Assembly (NCBI GenBank): GCA_030063045.1
Contig: JAQSEB010000042.1
Span: 62,001-126,000, forward strand
Reading direction: 5' to 3'
DNA: 64,000 nucleotides
From: Pratylenchus scribneri
Taxonomy: Eukaryota; Nematoda; Chromadorea; Rhabditida; Pratylenchidae
Shown here piece after piece: positions 12,525 through 25,405 of the stretch. Numbering within the stretch: position 1 is the stretch's first letter; each line of letters opens with the position of its first letter. The position numbers and the translations under genes are program-made. The notes under the pieces are model-generated. The model ran no database searches. It saw only the letters and a list, made by a program, of their open reading frames with translations, and was not told the DNA's origin.

Positions 12525-15500
12525 CAATATCGTGAACGCCCACCATTGGATCGGGAGGTGGAATTTTTTGATCCGGTCTCTTCCATTGAATTGGCACCAC
12601 AACCTACCATTGAATTATTGGATATAACTTCGGATGATGGTGCGGGAAGCGGATTTGGTAATAGTACAATTTGTTTCCCCCTTTTTCCAAATATTTTTTT
12701 GTAAATTTTATTTTAGGCTAAAAACTTGTATTACGGGTTTTCGACGTTGGGAAATCCGAATTTGGCATTTATTTTTCATGAATTAAATTTCCTGAACCAG
12801 TATAGGTTTATAAACCGCTTTCGAAAAAATTGACTTTTGGTATTTTTGGTCATATTATTTATCATTGGACGCGTCTCGATGAGCTGATCACGAATCAGCT
12901 ATTTTTTTCGCATAAAAATCAAAACTAAGAAAGTTATGGCCATTTTAGTTACGTGGATCATCTATACATCATATGAAATTTTAAATGGCCATAACTTTTT
13001 GGTTTTGAGTTTTATGTGAAATAAATGGCAGATTCGAGATCAGCTGCTCATCGAGACGCGTCGAATGATATATAATATGAAAATAAATTTAATTTTTCAA
13101 AATCTGTTTGTATTGATTCAGGAAATTTAATTTATGAAAAAGAAAAGCCAAATTCGCATTTCCCATCATCGAAAACCCCTAGATACATGTTTTAGCCCAA
13201 AATCAAATAAAAATTTATTTTTGGAAAAAAGGGGGTGAGTAACAAACTATATACTATTACCGCGGATTTTTATAATATTATTAATTTTATAAAAATTTAG
13301 ATTTTCTTCGGCTATATTCGCTTTGTCCAATTGATGATGAAACGCCCAAAAAACAGCAACAAAAGCCGGTAAGTATTTTGTTACATTAATTTTTAGGTAT
13401 CAGATTGTCTGTCAACCTCATCATCCCCTCGCGCACCCCCCCCCCCCGAAAAAAATCCTGGCGCCGGGCCTGATCCTCATCCACCAAATCAAACCGAAGT
13501 GAAAATTATAATCGACGTAAAATTGAGCAATGAATGTTTTTTGCGACCTGTTTGTCGCCGGCCAATTTGTCGCCCTTAAAGAACTCATCAAGTTGTGAAC
13601 TAATTTGAATGACTTTGGTATAAAATTTAAGGGAAAGCCTGACTATGAAAGATTAATTTTTTTAAAATTGGTTCAGAATTAATGAAATTATGCCCCAAAG
13701 ACCATTGACAATTCCGATAATCCCTAGTAAAATTCTATCGTTTTTAAATGGTTTTTTGAACACATTTTTATCATTTCTGAACCAATTTAAATAAAATTAA
13801 TATCATTGAATAGCCAAGAGTCTGCTCTTTAATTTGATCCAATGTCATCCAAATTGGTTAACATCTTGATGAGTTATTAAACGACAACCAATTGACAGGT
13901 GAAAAGTCGGCTCGGCGATAAACTAGCCACGACAAACTACCCGGCGACAAATTTGGGCCACCTATAGAAAAATATCTTCTCTTTATAATATTTTCCACTT
14001 AAAGACAAAGACAATTCACCAATTGGCTATTTCCCACTCGATTAATAACGAGCAGCCAGAGTTGAAAATGAAAATTCATCCAACTTCCATTAAAAAATCT
14101 ACTACAAATCCAAGTACTGGACCTATCTATTATGTTAAAAATAATTCCATTATTTTTCAAATAATTATATTTTTACAGACACCGAAATTCGTTTCTAATA
14201 AAAGGCAAGAAAAAAATCCCGACGGACGGTTTTTTGCAATTGACTTTGGATCTACAAATTCGTTGATAGCTATTTCATCGCCCACCGGAGTGCAAGTATT
14301 GATAAATCCGGGTCAGTCAGCCTTCAGCCAGACATTTTAACTAAACCAGTTTCCACTTAATTTAACTCTGGGAGGGTTTAAACCAAAAAATCAATGATCA
14401 TTTCGTTTCCTAATAATAATAATCGATTAATAAAAACAATTAAATTATTATTTTAGATTCCCTGAATAATTCCACCTTGATCGCATCATGTGTGTCATAT
14501 AATAATGAAACAAATGAAATTCACATAGGAAGTGCGTCAAACTTGCAAAATTCGCGGGATTGGGATGCAATTTACGGTTGGATTTTTATTTTATACTATA
14601 AAGATGTTTTTAAATTTTGCAAATTAAATCAAATTTGGGCTTTTTTCTCTGGATTTTTGGATTTTGAGGATTACACATCATAAAGTTAACTTTTCATGGC
14701 ATATCCGAGAAAAATACGCTTTTTCCATTTTAGATTTAAGGTTGAACGGGAACCGGTTTAGAAACCGGTTTGTAAAGGGAAAAATTTTACAGGGTTTAGA
14801 TCGGCTAGAAAAAATATCCTCCCATCCCCCGAAAGGGAATGCTTTTAGTTGACCACGAGGTTCAATTTTGACTTAGGTCCTATTTTAATATTAATTTTAG
14901 CTAAAATTAAAATTTTTCAAATAAAACCATATATTTTCTTTCCATAAAATAAGATCTAAGTCAAAATTGAACCTCGCGGTCAACTAAAAGCATTCCCTGA
15001 GTCACGGCCAATCGAAAGTCGTTGGTACTTATTAGGTAATTATTGACCCCTAACCTCTGATAAATATTCATTAACAAATTAATAAAAAAAAAATTTAAAA
15101 ATTTGCAGATGTAAAGCGCCTGATGGGAAAGAACATGAATGATATTGGAATTAAAGAGACATTGAATTTTTGGGCAAAAATGGTTCAATTACCACTTCGG
15201 CCGGATTTCGATGGTCAGCCTTTCATTGAAGTGCAGCACATTGGCATACCATTTTGTCTTCGCCTTATGGATGTTACTGCACAATTACTCTCCAAATTAC
15301 TGACGATTGCGGAGGTATTTAATATATTTAAAAACCTTATAAATAAATTTCTTAAAAATTAAGCAATCTGCAAATCTCTACGGAACAGATTTCATCGAAC
15401 GTGCACTAATCACAATTCCTACATCATTTTCAACCTGTCAAAAAAATGTGGTTTTAGAAGCATCAAAATTGACTGGGTTACGTGAAGTTCGGTTCATAAC

Positions 15501-16856
15501 AGATGCAGAAGCAGATTGGTGTTTATCATTTATCTAATTATTCTATGAATGTATAAGGATTCTCAAAAAATCCTTTGGTTTCTTCAATTTCCTTTCTTTT
15601 TTCATTGTTTAATTTGCCAAAAATCATTAAAAATTTAGCTGGATTTCTTAGTGCATTTTCAATTTTAAGCAGTAAATTTAATTTTTCATTCCATTTAATT
15701 TAATTTCTACAGTTTAGTTGCCCACGCATATAATTCCCATCAATACAAACATGACGGCCATACAATTTTGGTTTACGATTTTGGCAGCGGAAAATTCGAC
15801 GCAAAGATTTTACGCGCTCAAAATGAAATCTTTCATTTGGTTAAAACTCGAGGCACTGATTTCGGCGGAAGGGAAATCGATGCAATTTTGATGGATTATG
15901 TTGCCGAAAAAATTAAACGACAATATGGACATGACCTAATTGCCAATACGAATGACAAACGCCAATTGTTGCAAAGCTGTGTTAAATTAAAAGAAAATTT
16001 ATCCGTCGCGGTATATGACAGGTCAGTTCTCAATTAAATTATACAAAAACTATTTTATGGCATTAGGTAGGGAATTGATATTGAATTTTTATAGGAGAAA
16101 AGTTTTTTTGCCGAGAGATTTGTGTTATTTTGCCGAGAGATCTGTTTTTTGATTATAACTTGTTAGTGCTTGATTCTAGAACCCTAAACCTTATACCTAT
16201 TTTATAGTGCTCATCAAGACGCATCAATTGATATAGAGTTTATTGAAGATTGGTTCAAAACTAAAAGAGTTTTAAACCTAAAACTAAAATATGGTTTAAA
16301 CGGTTTAACACTTTAAATTTTGGCCAAATCTGGACAAAATATATATACTTTCGATGCGCCTTGACGAGATCTATAAAATGGGTAAAAGGTTTGGGGGTCT
16401 AGGATAAAGCATTAAAAAGTTATACTTAAAAAACCGATCTCTCGGAAAAAAACCCCAATCTCTCGGCAAAAGAACCCAAATCTCTCGGCAAAAAAACCAC
16501 CCATTTTTATAGTAATTGGTAAATATAATTTGTATTTTGGTAAAATAATTCAAATGAAAATTTATTTTTTTTTCAGCCTACATTTTGACAATTATGGAAT
16601 CCTAACTAGAGTTGAATTTGAATGCCTAATTGAACAATTAATAACAAAAACAATCGATGCAATTGGAAACATTTTGAAAAAGGACCAGATTCACAAGATC
16701 CTTCTTATTGGCGGCTCATCAAAAATTCCTCTAATTCGAAGTAAACTTATTGACTATGGATTCCCTCAGGCAATAATCATGCAAAGCAATGACCCACATC
16801 AAACAATTGTAAAAGGCGTCGCAGCATTTATGTCATCATTTGACGTAATTCTTTGA
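12525..16856 (+). CDS. Divergent Hsp70-family ATPase domain protein, 5' incomplete
   Basis: Exons with matching phases: 12525-12657, 13301-13368, 14005-14133, 14179-14311, 14457-14576, 15109-15314, 15364-15518, 15713-16021 and 16577-16856, about 510 residues. The first listed exon begins at an acceptor, so the start codon lies upstream and was not found. The N-terminal 130 residues are low-complexity. Then the Hsp70 fold follows in order: FFAIDFGSTNSLIAI (phosphate 1), DVKRLMGK, a weak ITDAEADW where the connect-1 motif belongs, ILVYDFGSGKFDAKIL (phosphate 2, with Ser for a usual Gly), TDFGGREID, and ILLIGGSSKIPLIRSKL (adenosine motif). The protein stops soon after, at GVAAFMSSFDVIL, so there is no substrate-binding domain. 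That layout resembles Stch/HSPA13-type Hsp70s. It should bind nucleotide; chaperone function on peptides is doubtful. Two foldback elements lie in its introns. Confidence 0.8.
12716..13200. repeat. Foldback element, family C copy 1
   Basis: Nested inverted arms: GGCTAAAAACTTGTATTACG (12716) against the complement ending at about 13197; GAAATCCGAATTTGGC against the mirror; and GACGCGTCTCGATGAGCT (12870) against AGCTGCTCATCGAGACGCGTC (13042). It lies in an Hsp70-gene intron. Ends are approximate. Confidence 0.7.
16095..16502. mobile_element. Foldback element in Hsp70 intron, 10-bp target duplication
   Basis: Flanked by ATTTTTATAG at 16085-16094 and 16503-16512. The left end GAGAAAAGTTTTTTT and the complement of the right end (GGGTGGTTTTTTT) match the two ends of the 826-1817 element. 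Subterminal TTTGCCGAGAGAT copies replace the GTCCCC blocks. The centre is the family B arm pair. It is contained in the last intron of the Hsp70 gene. Confidence 0.85.
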
Positions 16857-17400
16857 ACTATTGGCATTTTTGAGAAAATTTCACCATAAAAACGTAAAAT
16901 AGGCAATATTTTGAGATACGAACCAAAAATAAAAACAATCACTAACAGCGAATAATTAAATTGAATAAGCAAATATATGAGTTAATCAGAGTAAAAATTA
17001 GTATTAATGGAATTAATAGAAAATAAGAATGTTCTGATCAAAAGCTACAAGAACAAAAATCTAAACAATTAGATATTTTCAACATTTTCCGGAAAATATA
17101 TGGCGAACATTTTCCGGAAAGAAATTAGGTAAACATCCCCAAAAAGAAAATAAGAAAAAAGAAAACAACAACAACATACATTATATTCAGCAGGCACCAA
17201 TTGGCTCATCAAAGGGAGGCTTAGCAACGCTCATCAAACACAACTCGCCCATTGTCAAATATACCCGACCCGTGTTCAGAACTCCGAGCCGAGCTTAAAG
17301 AACTGATGAACACATTCTTTGCTAGATACAAATTTAAAAATCAAACAGAGGCCGGACAAATGATCGGCATATCTCAAGTGAGGAAGGGGATGGCATACGT
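16857..17400. other. Intergenic, no gene seen
   Basis: 3' flank of the Hsp70 gene. There is a local direct repeat (AACATTTTCCGGAAA at about 17080 and 17110) but no supported ORF. Confidence 0.45.
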
Positions 17401-17990
17401 GCAGAATTACGGTCCCTCAGGATTTTGATTTAAAAAAGGGAAGCAAATTTTTAGGAGTAATTTGATGCTCCGAACAAGATTCTGAGCTCGGATTTTTGGT
17501 ATCTTGCCATCTTGGTAAGATAATGCCAACTTTTACCACGATAAAGCATAGGGGGGACCAAGGGTATTTTTGATGGAAATTCTTATATGGCCAATTTATA
17601 GCTCAATCAACGCAATTCAATGAGAGTAATCGAATGGTACCACTTTTATAGGGTAATATTTAATTATTGGCAAGTTAGAAGTCTAAATACCTTACCAAGA
17701 CAAATATTTCTTTTGGTCATAACTTGCTTATATTACAATATTGCCTTAAAAAGTGGTACCATTCGATTCCTCTCATCGAGCTGCGTTGATTTGAGCTATG
17801 TATTAGCCATATCACCAAAAATGCCCTTGGTCCACCCTGTGTTTTATCATGGTAAAAGTTGGCATTATCTTACCAAGATGGTAAGATATCAAAAATCCGA
17901 TTCCAGAATCGTGCTTACGCATAAAATTACCCTAAGAAATATGTTTCCCATATTTTTATAATTGTTTTCCGACGGGACCACAATTCTGCA
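17401..17990. repeat. Foldback element, family A copy 1
   Basis: Inverted arms GCAGAATTACGGTCCC (17401) and GGGACCACAATTCTGC (to 17990), then mirrored blocks including TTGGTAAGATAATGCCAAC, GGGGGGACCAAGGG and GAATGGTACCACTTTTATA. Two further copies are at 51813-52428 and about 61540-62020. I could not find a target duplication here. The open frame across it (17620-17961) is only a by-product of the palindrome. Confidence 0.8.
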
Positions 17991-18057
17991 CTTTTGCCTA
18001 GGGGATATTAAAATTTTAGACAAAATATTTATAGAGCGAATTTTCATCGATTCAGAA

Positions 18058-18138
18058 TATGTCAGAAAGGGTTGCACAGAAGCGATTGGATTCCGTTAAA
18101 GAGAAATTAGTTGAATTTTTACACGACGTGGATGAATA
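18058..18138 (+). other. Short ORF, uncertain
   Basis: An ATG-initiated frame of 26 codons (MSERVAQKRLDSVKEKLVEF) has a codon pattern like neighbouring genes and could be a terminal exon. No partner exon or splice site ties it to a gene, so it is listed only as a possibility. Confidence 0.2.
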
Positions 18139-18839
18139 AATTGCTAATTCATATTGAGACGACTATTCTTTTTTATAATTATTATTTTTATTTTATTGAC
18201 TATGAATTGTTTTGTTAAATTTTATTTCTAATTATTTAAATATTTTATTTAAAAGTAAATATATTTTATAAATTAAAATTGATTTTTTCTAATGGAATTG
18301 ATGAACTTTGGACATGGATATTCAAAATGAAGTAAAAAATATGGACAGACAATTTAGGTTTTAAAATACGCTAGAAAAATTGCTCCAATTGAGTGATTTG
18401 AAGGGTTAATGGTTGTAATACACTTTGCCAAAGGGAAAGTATAAGTAAGTTGTATGTGTTGAACATACAACTTGCCAAAGGGAAAGTGTAGAGTTATAAC
18501 ATAAAGTAATAGATAAAAGGGAGGTTGGAGAGAAATGAAGAATTTAGAGAAAATGATATAAGTTAGAGAAAAGAAGAATTTGACTAGCTCAGAAGAACGC
18601 CAGGTAGGGCGTTCGCCTGAGCTAGTTTAATTGAAAAGGAAATTTGCGAACATTTATATTTTTTCAAAAATTTAATTAGATAATTTCAAAAATTTATTGT
18701 CTCTAAAATTTTGAATATTAAATGTTAAATGGTTTATTTAATAAAAGATATTAATTAATTAATTCAATATAAAGTTTTTTTTTATTTTTTGTATTTCTCA
18801 AAACTTATTTATTAAATATAGCACATTAGAATTTTCAAA
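18139..18839. other. Intergenic spacer with two hairpins
   Basis: A perfect-arm hairpin AGTTGTATGT-GTTGA-ACATACAACT lies at about 18449-18473, flanked on both sides by the direct repeat TTGCCAAAGGGAAAGT (about 18426 and 18473). A second, GC-rich stem lies at 18582-18628. Otherwise AT-rich, with no gene seen. Confidence 0.55.
18582..18628. repeat. GC-rich stem-loop
   Basis: GACTAGCTCAG pairs with CTGAGCTAGTT, and inside it AACGCC pairs with GGCGTT around an AGGTAG loop, giving about 17 base pairs in a very AT-rich setting. It could be a short foldback relic or a structured RNA; no promoter or family is recognised. Confidence 0.5.
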
Positions 18840-21800
18840 TCATTCATTGATTAATTCCCTCAAATATGGTCGAATTTTGTGCTGCCCATGTAAACTCAAA
18901 TGGCATTCATCAAAGAAATAGGCCAACTCCGTTTTTGGATCAAAATAGTTGCAAATGTCATTGTCGCAAAAAACTTTAGATAAATCATATAAAACACAAA
19001 TTGGGCATTTGACTTTGAAATTGGCCGCCTCCAATCCATCCAAAATCCATTGATTTGGTCGATTGTGATCCTAAAGAGAGGGATTAATTAATAATTTGAG
19101 AAATATTTTATATCCAAATAATAGATAAAATTAAATTTACCTGAAATTATGGTCAAAAAATGAAAACTGGATTAGTATTGTCTCTTGAATATTTCTACCA
19201 GTAGTTTCTATTCTACAGCTCAACGAGGAAATAGCACATCAGCAGGAAAAGTTCTATGCCATTCGAAAACTAATTTTTTTTCTATAAGTTGTAATTTTTT
19301 ATTTTAAGAAATTCATTTTTAAAACATAAGCATCTTTAAATATAATAATAGCAATTTTTAAGGAAAAAGTCACATATTTTATAAATTGATTTTTCAAAAA
19401 ATTCTAATTTTGAAGATGTTTGATGCTTTTGATTGGCATTCACCTTCCATAGTTGATTACTTCCTTGTTGAGCTATGGCCAAAAAAATGGACTACGTAAT
19501 CAAACTCTACTTTTTTGAATATGTTTAGGGATTTCAACTGGAATATTGGCTTTCTCAAATTGAGCCAAAAGAATGGCCTAATTAATCAAATTGAAGTAAT
19601 TAAATATGCCTTTTAATTATATTTATCAAATTCTCTTTTTTATAAATATTTTTGTTATTAAAATGTAAGGAAAATATGCTTACTCGTTCGGTGTGAATGT
19701 TCAAGGTATCCAGCGGTTTGTTGATCCAAAGTCTTTTCGCCAATTCCAATGTATTTCCCTTTTTGAATTCAACACTGGGCAATGAGAAGAAAATTCGTCT
19801 ATTCACAAATTTTTGGGCGAATTCAACAAATTCCAAAATGGATGAAATCATTGAAGCATAAAATTCTGGTGAATTTGAAACGGCCGGAAATGAGGATTGA
19901 TACCATCTGATCATTAAATGGAATATGTTGAAGAATGAAAAATTATTAAATTTTATTTTGATGGAAACAGAATATTTTTAAGTATTTTAGTCTTTCTTTT
20001 GGCCATGATGTAGCTAATTCAGAAGGGGATATAACATTCGAAAGCCCTAAATATCCTCAAAAAAGTAGTTTTATAATTTTTTGTAAACTTTTTGTTAAAT
20101 AATAGTTTTTTCCTTAAAAATTTGAGTTTATATTTCCTACAAAAATGCATAAATTTTTGCAAGTCTGAATTCATAAAATTTATTAATTCTAAATTTAATT
20201 TGGGCTTTCCAAAAATATTTAAATTGGTTTCTTCATTGAGTTATGAGAGAAGATGTCCCTGAATAGATCCACATAATTAAGAAAAAATTTGCCCACCTAA
20301 AATTCAAAATGAGTACATCAGGTTGAATGGTAGAAATCGCATTTTGGACACTCTTGGCAAATCCATCGCAAACTTCATAGGGATAAATCCACGGATTTTC
20401 TTTAGATTTTTTTGGATAATATTTTTCGTCAGTATGAAATGGAGAGCAAACTGAAAAAATGGAAAAGAAATAAAAATTTATTATTTTTTTGTTTAATTTT
20501 TGTAAATTTTTTGAAAAATTTTTTTCTTTTAATTTTTTATTATTTAAAAAACCAACAAAAAATTGCGTATGTGTAAAATTGTGAATAATGGTCCTCCAAT
20601 GCAATCATCATTTCATGGTCCAACAATTCCAAATAACTATTGCCAATTGCCAGAAATGTTTCATTTCCTTTTCCCTGAAATTTTGAATAAAAAATTGTAA
20701 AATTTTAAGATTGGGAGAAAAAATTAATTATTAAATGAAAAAATTACATCTTGCGAGTAAATTTTAAATATATTTAGGGGTAATGCTTCTAGGAATCTAC
20801 TTTTCTAAAGGAGAAGATAATGGGAATTTTTGTGTATTAAATAAAATATTTTATAATAGCGTTTAACTGGCATATTTTCTTCTCAAATAGGTTGCTTCCT
20901 ATTGAACTATCCCCAAAAGAACGCTGTTAAATACTGAAATCACGGTATTTAATCACCCTTCTTCACACCTTTCTCTCTCTTTCCGCAATTCTGGCAAACC
21001 ATTCAAATTCGCGCAGTACTTTGCATTGAGGGCATCCCGTTGTGTTTGTGCTGAACCGTTCCGTGTATTGTTCGCCTTCGATCAAACTCAATCGACTGTC
21101 GCTCATTGTGCTTACAATTCGCAACAGCTCGTTGGTTTTAATTTTTTCAAAACGTGACAAATGTTGAGCCAAATTGCCAATTCCATTGTTTTCTTCAACT
21201 ATAAAATTTTAATTTGTTATAATTTTGAAAATTTAAATTTAATTTTTTTATTATTTAATTTATTTTTAAATTTAATTTAAAAAATATGTTTTTTTTTTAA
21301 TTTTTTCCCTAAAAATATTAAATTTCTATGCTTTAAATTAATAAATAAAAAAAATAAAAATTTTAAATAATTACTAGTTTAGATTTTATGGTTTAGGTCA
21401 TTTTTTAATTCCAACGGTTTTTTAAAAGAATGCCTATACAATTTGAAAAAAATGAAGGGGAAGGATGGAGATGAAACATCTTAAATAATAATATCTTGAA
21501 TTTATTTTTACTTTTTATTCTACCTCTTAATCCGTTAAATATGGACTTTTCTATGTCTTATTCCGTTAAATATGGATTTGTCTATGTCTTAATCCGTTAA
21601 ATATGGACTTTTCTATGTCTTAATCTGTTAAATATGGACTTTTCTATGTCTTAATCTGTTAAATATGGACTTTTCTATGTCTTAATCTGTTAAATATGGA
21701 CTTTTCTATGTCTTAATCTGTTAAATATGGACTTTTCTATGTCTTAATCCGTTAAATATGGACTTTTCTATGTCTTATTCCGTTAAATATGGATTTGTCT

Positions 21801-24648
21801 ATGTCTTAATCCGTTAAATATGGACTTTTCTATGTCTTAATCTGTTAAATATGGACTTTTCTATGTCTTAATCTGTTAAATATGGACTTTTCTATGTCTT
21901 AATCTGTTAAATATGGACTTTTCTATGTCTTAATCTGTTAAATATGGACTTTTCTATGTCTTAATCTGTTAAATATGGACTTTTCTATGTCTTAATCTGT
22001 TAAATATGGACTTTTCTATGTCTTAATCCGTTAAATATGGATTTTTCTATGTCTTAATCTGTTAAATATGGATTTTTCTATGTCTTAATCTATTAAATAT
22101 GGATTTTTCTATGTCTTAATCCGTTAAATATGGATTTTTCTATGTCTTAATCCATTAAATATGGATTTTTCTATGTCTCAAAATTTAATTTTAAAAAATA
22201 ACAAAATTTCCTAAATTCTGATTGATATTTTTTAATATATATTTGTAATATCTTAATTTTATTTTTTTTTATTAGATAAATATAAATTTAAAAATTAAAA
22301 ATTTTTATAATTTCTTAATTTACTCACCTTTTTCATTATTCAATGCCTCAATTAAATGAAATGCAAATGTGGCACTTTGGGTCGGTCCATTTTGACCATA
22401 GCTTTTCGGCTCCAATGCCTTCCCTTTGAACATGATTTTTGTGTTGATTGGCAAATTCTAAAAAATACACTTTTTAGTTTATTAGATAATTTTATTTGAC
22501 AAAAAAATAAATCATACACTTTTAGTTTTTTTTTTATTTAAAAGAAGGAATAAAATTTCGCACCCAAATTTTAAGCATCAAATCAATTTAAGAAAGAATT
22601 CGTGAATTTGGTTCAAAATTTGCAAAGATTTATGACTAAAAATGAGGCAAAATCATTAAGCGGATATTTTTTTCTTTCATATAACTTTTTAGACCATAAT
22701 GTTTTTAATTAATAATTTTAATATCAAAATGTACTGCAGAAATAGATTAAATGGTAGTTGATGGGGTTATCTTGCAGAAAAATTCGAAATTTTTTTGTTG
22801 ATATTTTTTAAATTGTATTATTCATATTTGTTTTAAAATAATGAAAACATGAGATTTTAGATTTTATAACCAATTTTGTGAGTAACATATGGTGATTTTA
22901 GGGGAGAAAAATCTGGAGACAGATAACTCAGAAATACCCCGAAACTAGTTGAGATATTCGGCTAATAATGAAAATAAAGTTAGCCAAAAAAGAGACCTAA
23001 TTTAGCGTGAACTAACTTCAAAATTGACAGAATGATATGTTGGCAAAATTAGCATGGCACAAAGCACATATAGGCCAATAGTCAATTTGATCACATCCAA
23101 TTTGGATTTAATTTGGCGAAAATTTGCGTCCACAAGACGATCGAATAATTCACTGAGTAAAATAGCGGCAACCAAAATTGCACAGCCATCTTTTTTAGGG
23201 TAAATTAATTTTTCCATTAGAAATATTTTTTTAAATTTATTTTTGTTTAAATTAATTAATTTTATTTCCATTAGAAATATTTTTATTAAAATTTTACCCC
23301 AAATGCCCGGCTGTTCAATGAAAAAATAATATTTAACAAATTGGAGCAGAGGCCAATGCACCAAATATAAAACATAGGACAAATTACCAAAATGAACCTG
23401 AAAATATTATAAAAAATTATTTTTAAAATTTAAGACAACCGAAATTGGATTATCAAGAAGGAATGAGGCCACAGAGAATTCATCATTTTTGTTATTTCTC
23501 AACAAATAAATGGCAAACATAGTAATTAAAATGATCATCGTTCGGAGGAACATTTCATAAGGTGGGCCAAGTTCAATTCCTTAAAAATGTTTTTTATATT
23601 AAATAAATTAAACAAAAAAAAAAATAAAAATAACATCTAAATTAAAACAAAAAAGGGCGTGGGCATTAATAGTCATTTTTTAAATAATTTCAATAATTGA
23701 TAAAAAGTAATTTAAATATAAATTAAAAGAAAGAGCCCACAGATATTTTGGTCAACTCAGTAAAACATTTGACAAAAAATATTCTCTCCGGAAAAGTTCA
23801 GTTCCATTTCGGAATAAATATTTAAAAAATGGGGAAATGACGAAAATTGTTGAAAAATGATAATCGTTTGACACAATTAAAATACAGAAATGAGGGCAAC
23901 TTTCCCTCATATTTGTGCGCATTTATCTCTAAATAAATAGCCACTAACATTGATTAAGACGGAATCATCCGATCCCCAATTTTTTAAATTTTTTAAAATT
24001 GCATTTTCTATTCCAAAAATTGATTCTATAAGAAGATTTTTAGGTTAAATAATTTATTGTACATTTTATTGAATTAATATATATCTAAATTGTTAAAAAT
24101 AACATGTGATAAAATATTTTTCTCGGTAGAATTCCCCATAATAATTTTAATTAATATATATGGCCTATTTAAATTGTTAATTAATTTTAAAGGTAATAAA
24201 ATGGCAAATTAAAAGTTACATTTAGCTTGGCTCAAATTTGATAAGCAAAAAGTTCAAAATCTAATTATATAGAAAAAAGTGAATTATTTTATTAATCCAT
24301 TTCGCCAATTTTATACTTAAATTAATTATCTAAAAATCAGCCAATTTGGCCCAAAACTTTAATGAAATTATATTTATATGAGTTTCCAATTTGTATTCGA
24401 TAAATAAATACATATATTACCAACGAATGAATTTATGATGATTCGATGCACAAATGCGGGCAATACCATAATGGCAATTAATAAAATGATGAGCAACAAA
24501 GTCACCGTAGTCCAAATGAAATGAAGAAATGCATTTTTTCTCTGTTGCGCAATTCCTCCAATTGAATTTGCTGACGGCAATAAATGATTGAGTGAATTGA
24601 TTATTGGGGAAGAAGTCGACTGCTGCTCTTGCTGAATCGTTCCATATT
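18840..24648 (-). CDS. OAC/NRF-6-type acyltransferase with SGNH domain, 5' end missing
   Basis: Minus-strand exons: 24648-24421, about 23582-23424, 23399-23290, about 23190-23010, about 22457-22328, 21200-20960, about 20680-20600, 20450-20290, 19914-19680 and 19070-18840. Exons at 23.6-23.0 kb carry the last membrane part of an acyltransferase-3 domain (ELGPPYEMFLRTMIILI; LSYVLYLVHWPLLQFVKYY). Downstream exons form a lumenal SGNH-like domain: AIGNSYLELLDHEM (nucleophile-Ser block), QPDVLILNFRWANFF and the terminal catalytic Asp/His block FFDECHLSLHGQHKIRPYL. Such multipass proteins transfer acyl groups across a membrane; several nematode members act in lipid or cuticle biology. The first exon here (YGTIQQEQQ plus one TM) is not typical of the family, and exons for the N-terminal TM regions are absent. 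An N-terminal OAC exon occurs at 42536-42687 beyond the Maverick. Confidence 0.7.
21523..22180. repeat. 31-bp tandem repeat, about 21 copies
   Basis: The unit GTTAAATATGGACTTTTCTA plus TGTCTTAATCT repeats with period 31 across the whole interval. Copies differ at a few positions (CCG/CTG/CTA, GGACTTTT/GGATTTTT/GGATTTGT). The first blocks recur as a higher-order unit (21540-21600 against 21775-21830). It lies in an intron of the OAC gene. Confidence 0.95.
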
Positions 24649-25006
24649 CTGTGAAGTGTGAAGGTGAATGATTTAAGAAGCAATAGTAAAATAATGATTA
24701 GATTCTTAATGTTTTGGTTGGCTACAGCAGTAGTATATAGTACAATTTTCATCCAGATTGATCTTTGATCCCTTAGCTCGATCCTATCGAGCTTAGATTG
24801 ATCATTGATCACTTAGCCCAATCCTATCGAGCTACTTTAGAAGATTGATCTTTTAATTACGTCAATTAATTAATTTACCCATTGTGTCTATTCATTGAAG
24901 AGACACAATTTAACTTTTTAATCTTTAATTTTTTAATTAATTTTAAATTAATTACTAATTATCTTTAGATAATTTTGAATTACCATTGGCAATTCAAAAA
25001 TTCCTC
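24649..25006. other. Spacer with duplicated motif
   Basis: A direct repeat of about 35 bp built on GATCCTATCGAGCTTAGATT and GATCATTGATCACTTAG lies at about 24753-24850. The rest is AT-rich, including a pair of inverted AATTAATT runs. No gene seen. Confidence 0.45.
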
Positions 25007-25077
25007 GACCCGACCGGGAATTGAACCCGAGCCGACCAAAATAAATCCATAGCCTTCACCTTTCGGCTATTCGGCCA
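25007..25077 (-). tRNA. tRNA-like sequence, probably degenerate
   Basis: On the minus strand the sequence has a perfect 4-bp D stem (AGCC/GGCT) around GAAAGGTGAA, a B-box/T-loop block GGGTTCAATTCCC with a 5-bp stem, and a partly paired acceptor (TGGCCGA with TCGGGTC, about 5 of 7). The anticodon stem does not pair and no anticodon can be assigned. It is most likely a tRNA pseudogene or tRNA-derived SINE head near the left side of the Maverick. Confidence 0.4.
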
Positions 25078-25344
25078 TTGGATGAGGGAACATTCAATTT
25101 CGCTCATATACCATCCACTACCTCCAACCAATTCCCCTTTTTCCCTCATGAGTGAAAAGGAGGACCATTGGTTTTTGACGTGTGAAAACAGAAGGGATAT
25201 TGATCATTGATTTCTTGACTCAATTTTATTGACCAAATTTTCAAACTTTTCTTTATTATCCCATTTAATTTATTATCATTTTTCCAAGATTAAAATAATT
25301 AGCTCATATCTAATACATTTAATTTTTATAGTATTTTAGCCATT

Positions 25345-25405
25345 GTAAGGAATAATGCGGGTGATGTAAGGAATAATGCGGGTGATGTAAGGAATAATGT
25401 GGACA
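25345..25405. repeat. 21-bp direct repeat, three copies
   Basis: GTAAGGAATAATGCGGGTGAT starts at 25345, 25366 and 25387. It lies about 260 bp outside the first Maverick gene, so it may be terminal-region DNA of the element or host DNA. Confidence 0.85.

Noticed and set aside
17620..18077. ORFs on both strands at 17.6-18.1 kb
   Set aside because: The first is translation of the palindromic family A element; the second is antisense overlap without a domain.
21523..22180. CRISPR-like array (regular repeats)
   Set aside because: Units are contiguous 31-bp repeats with no unique spacers, in a eukaryotic intron.
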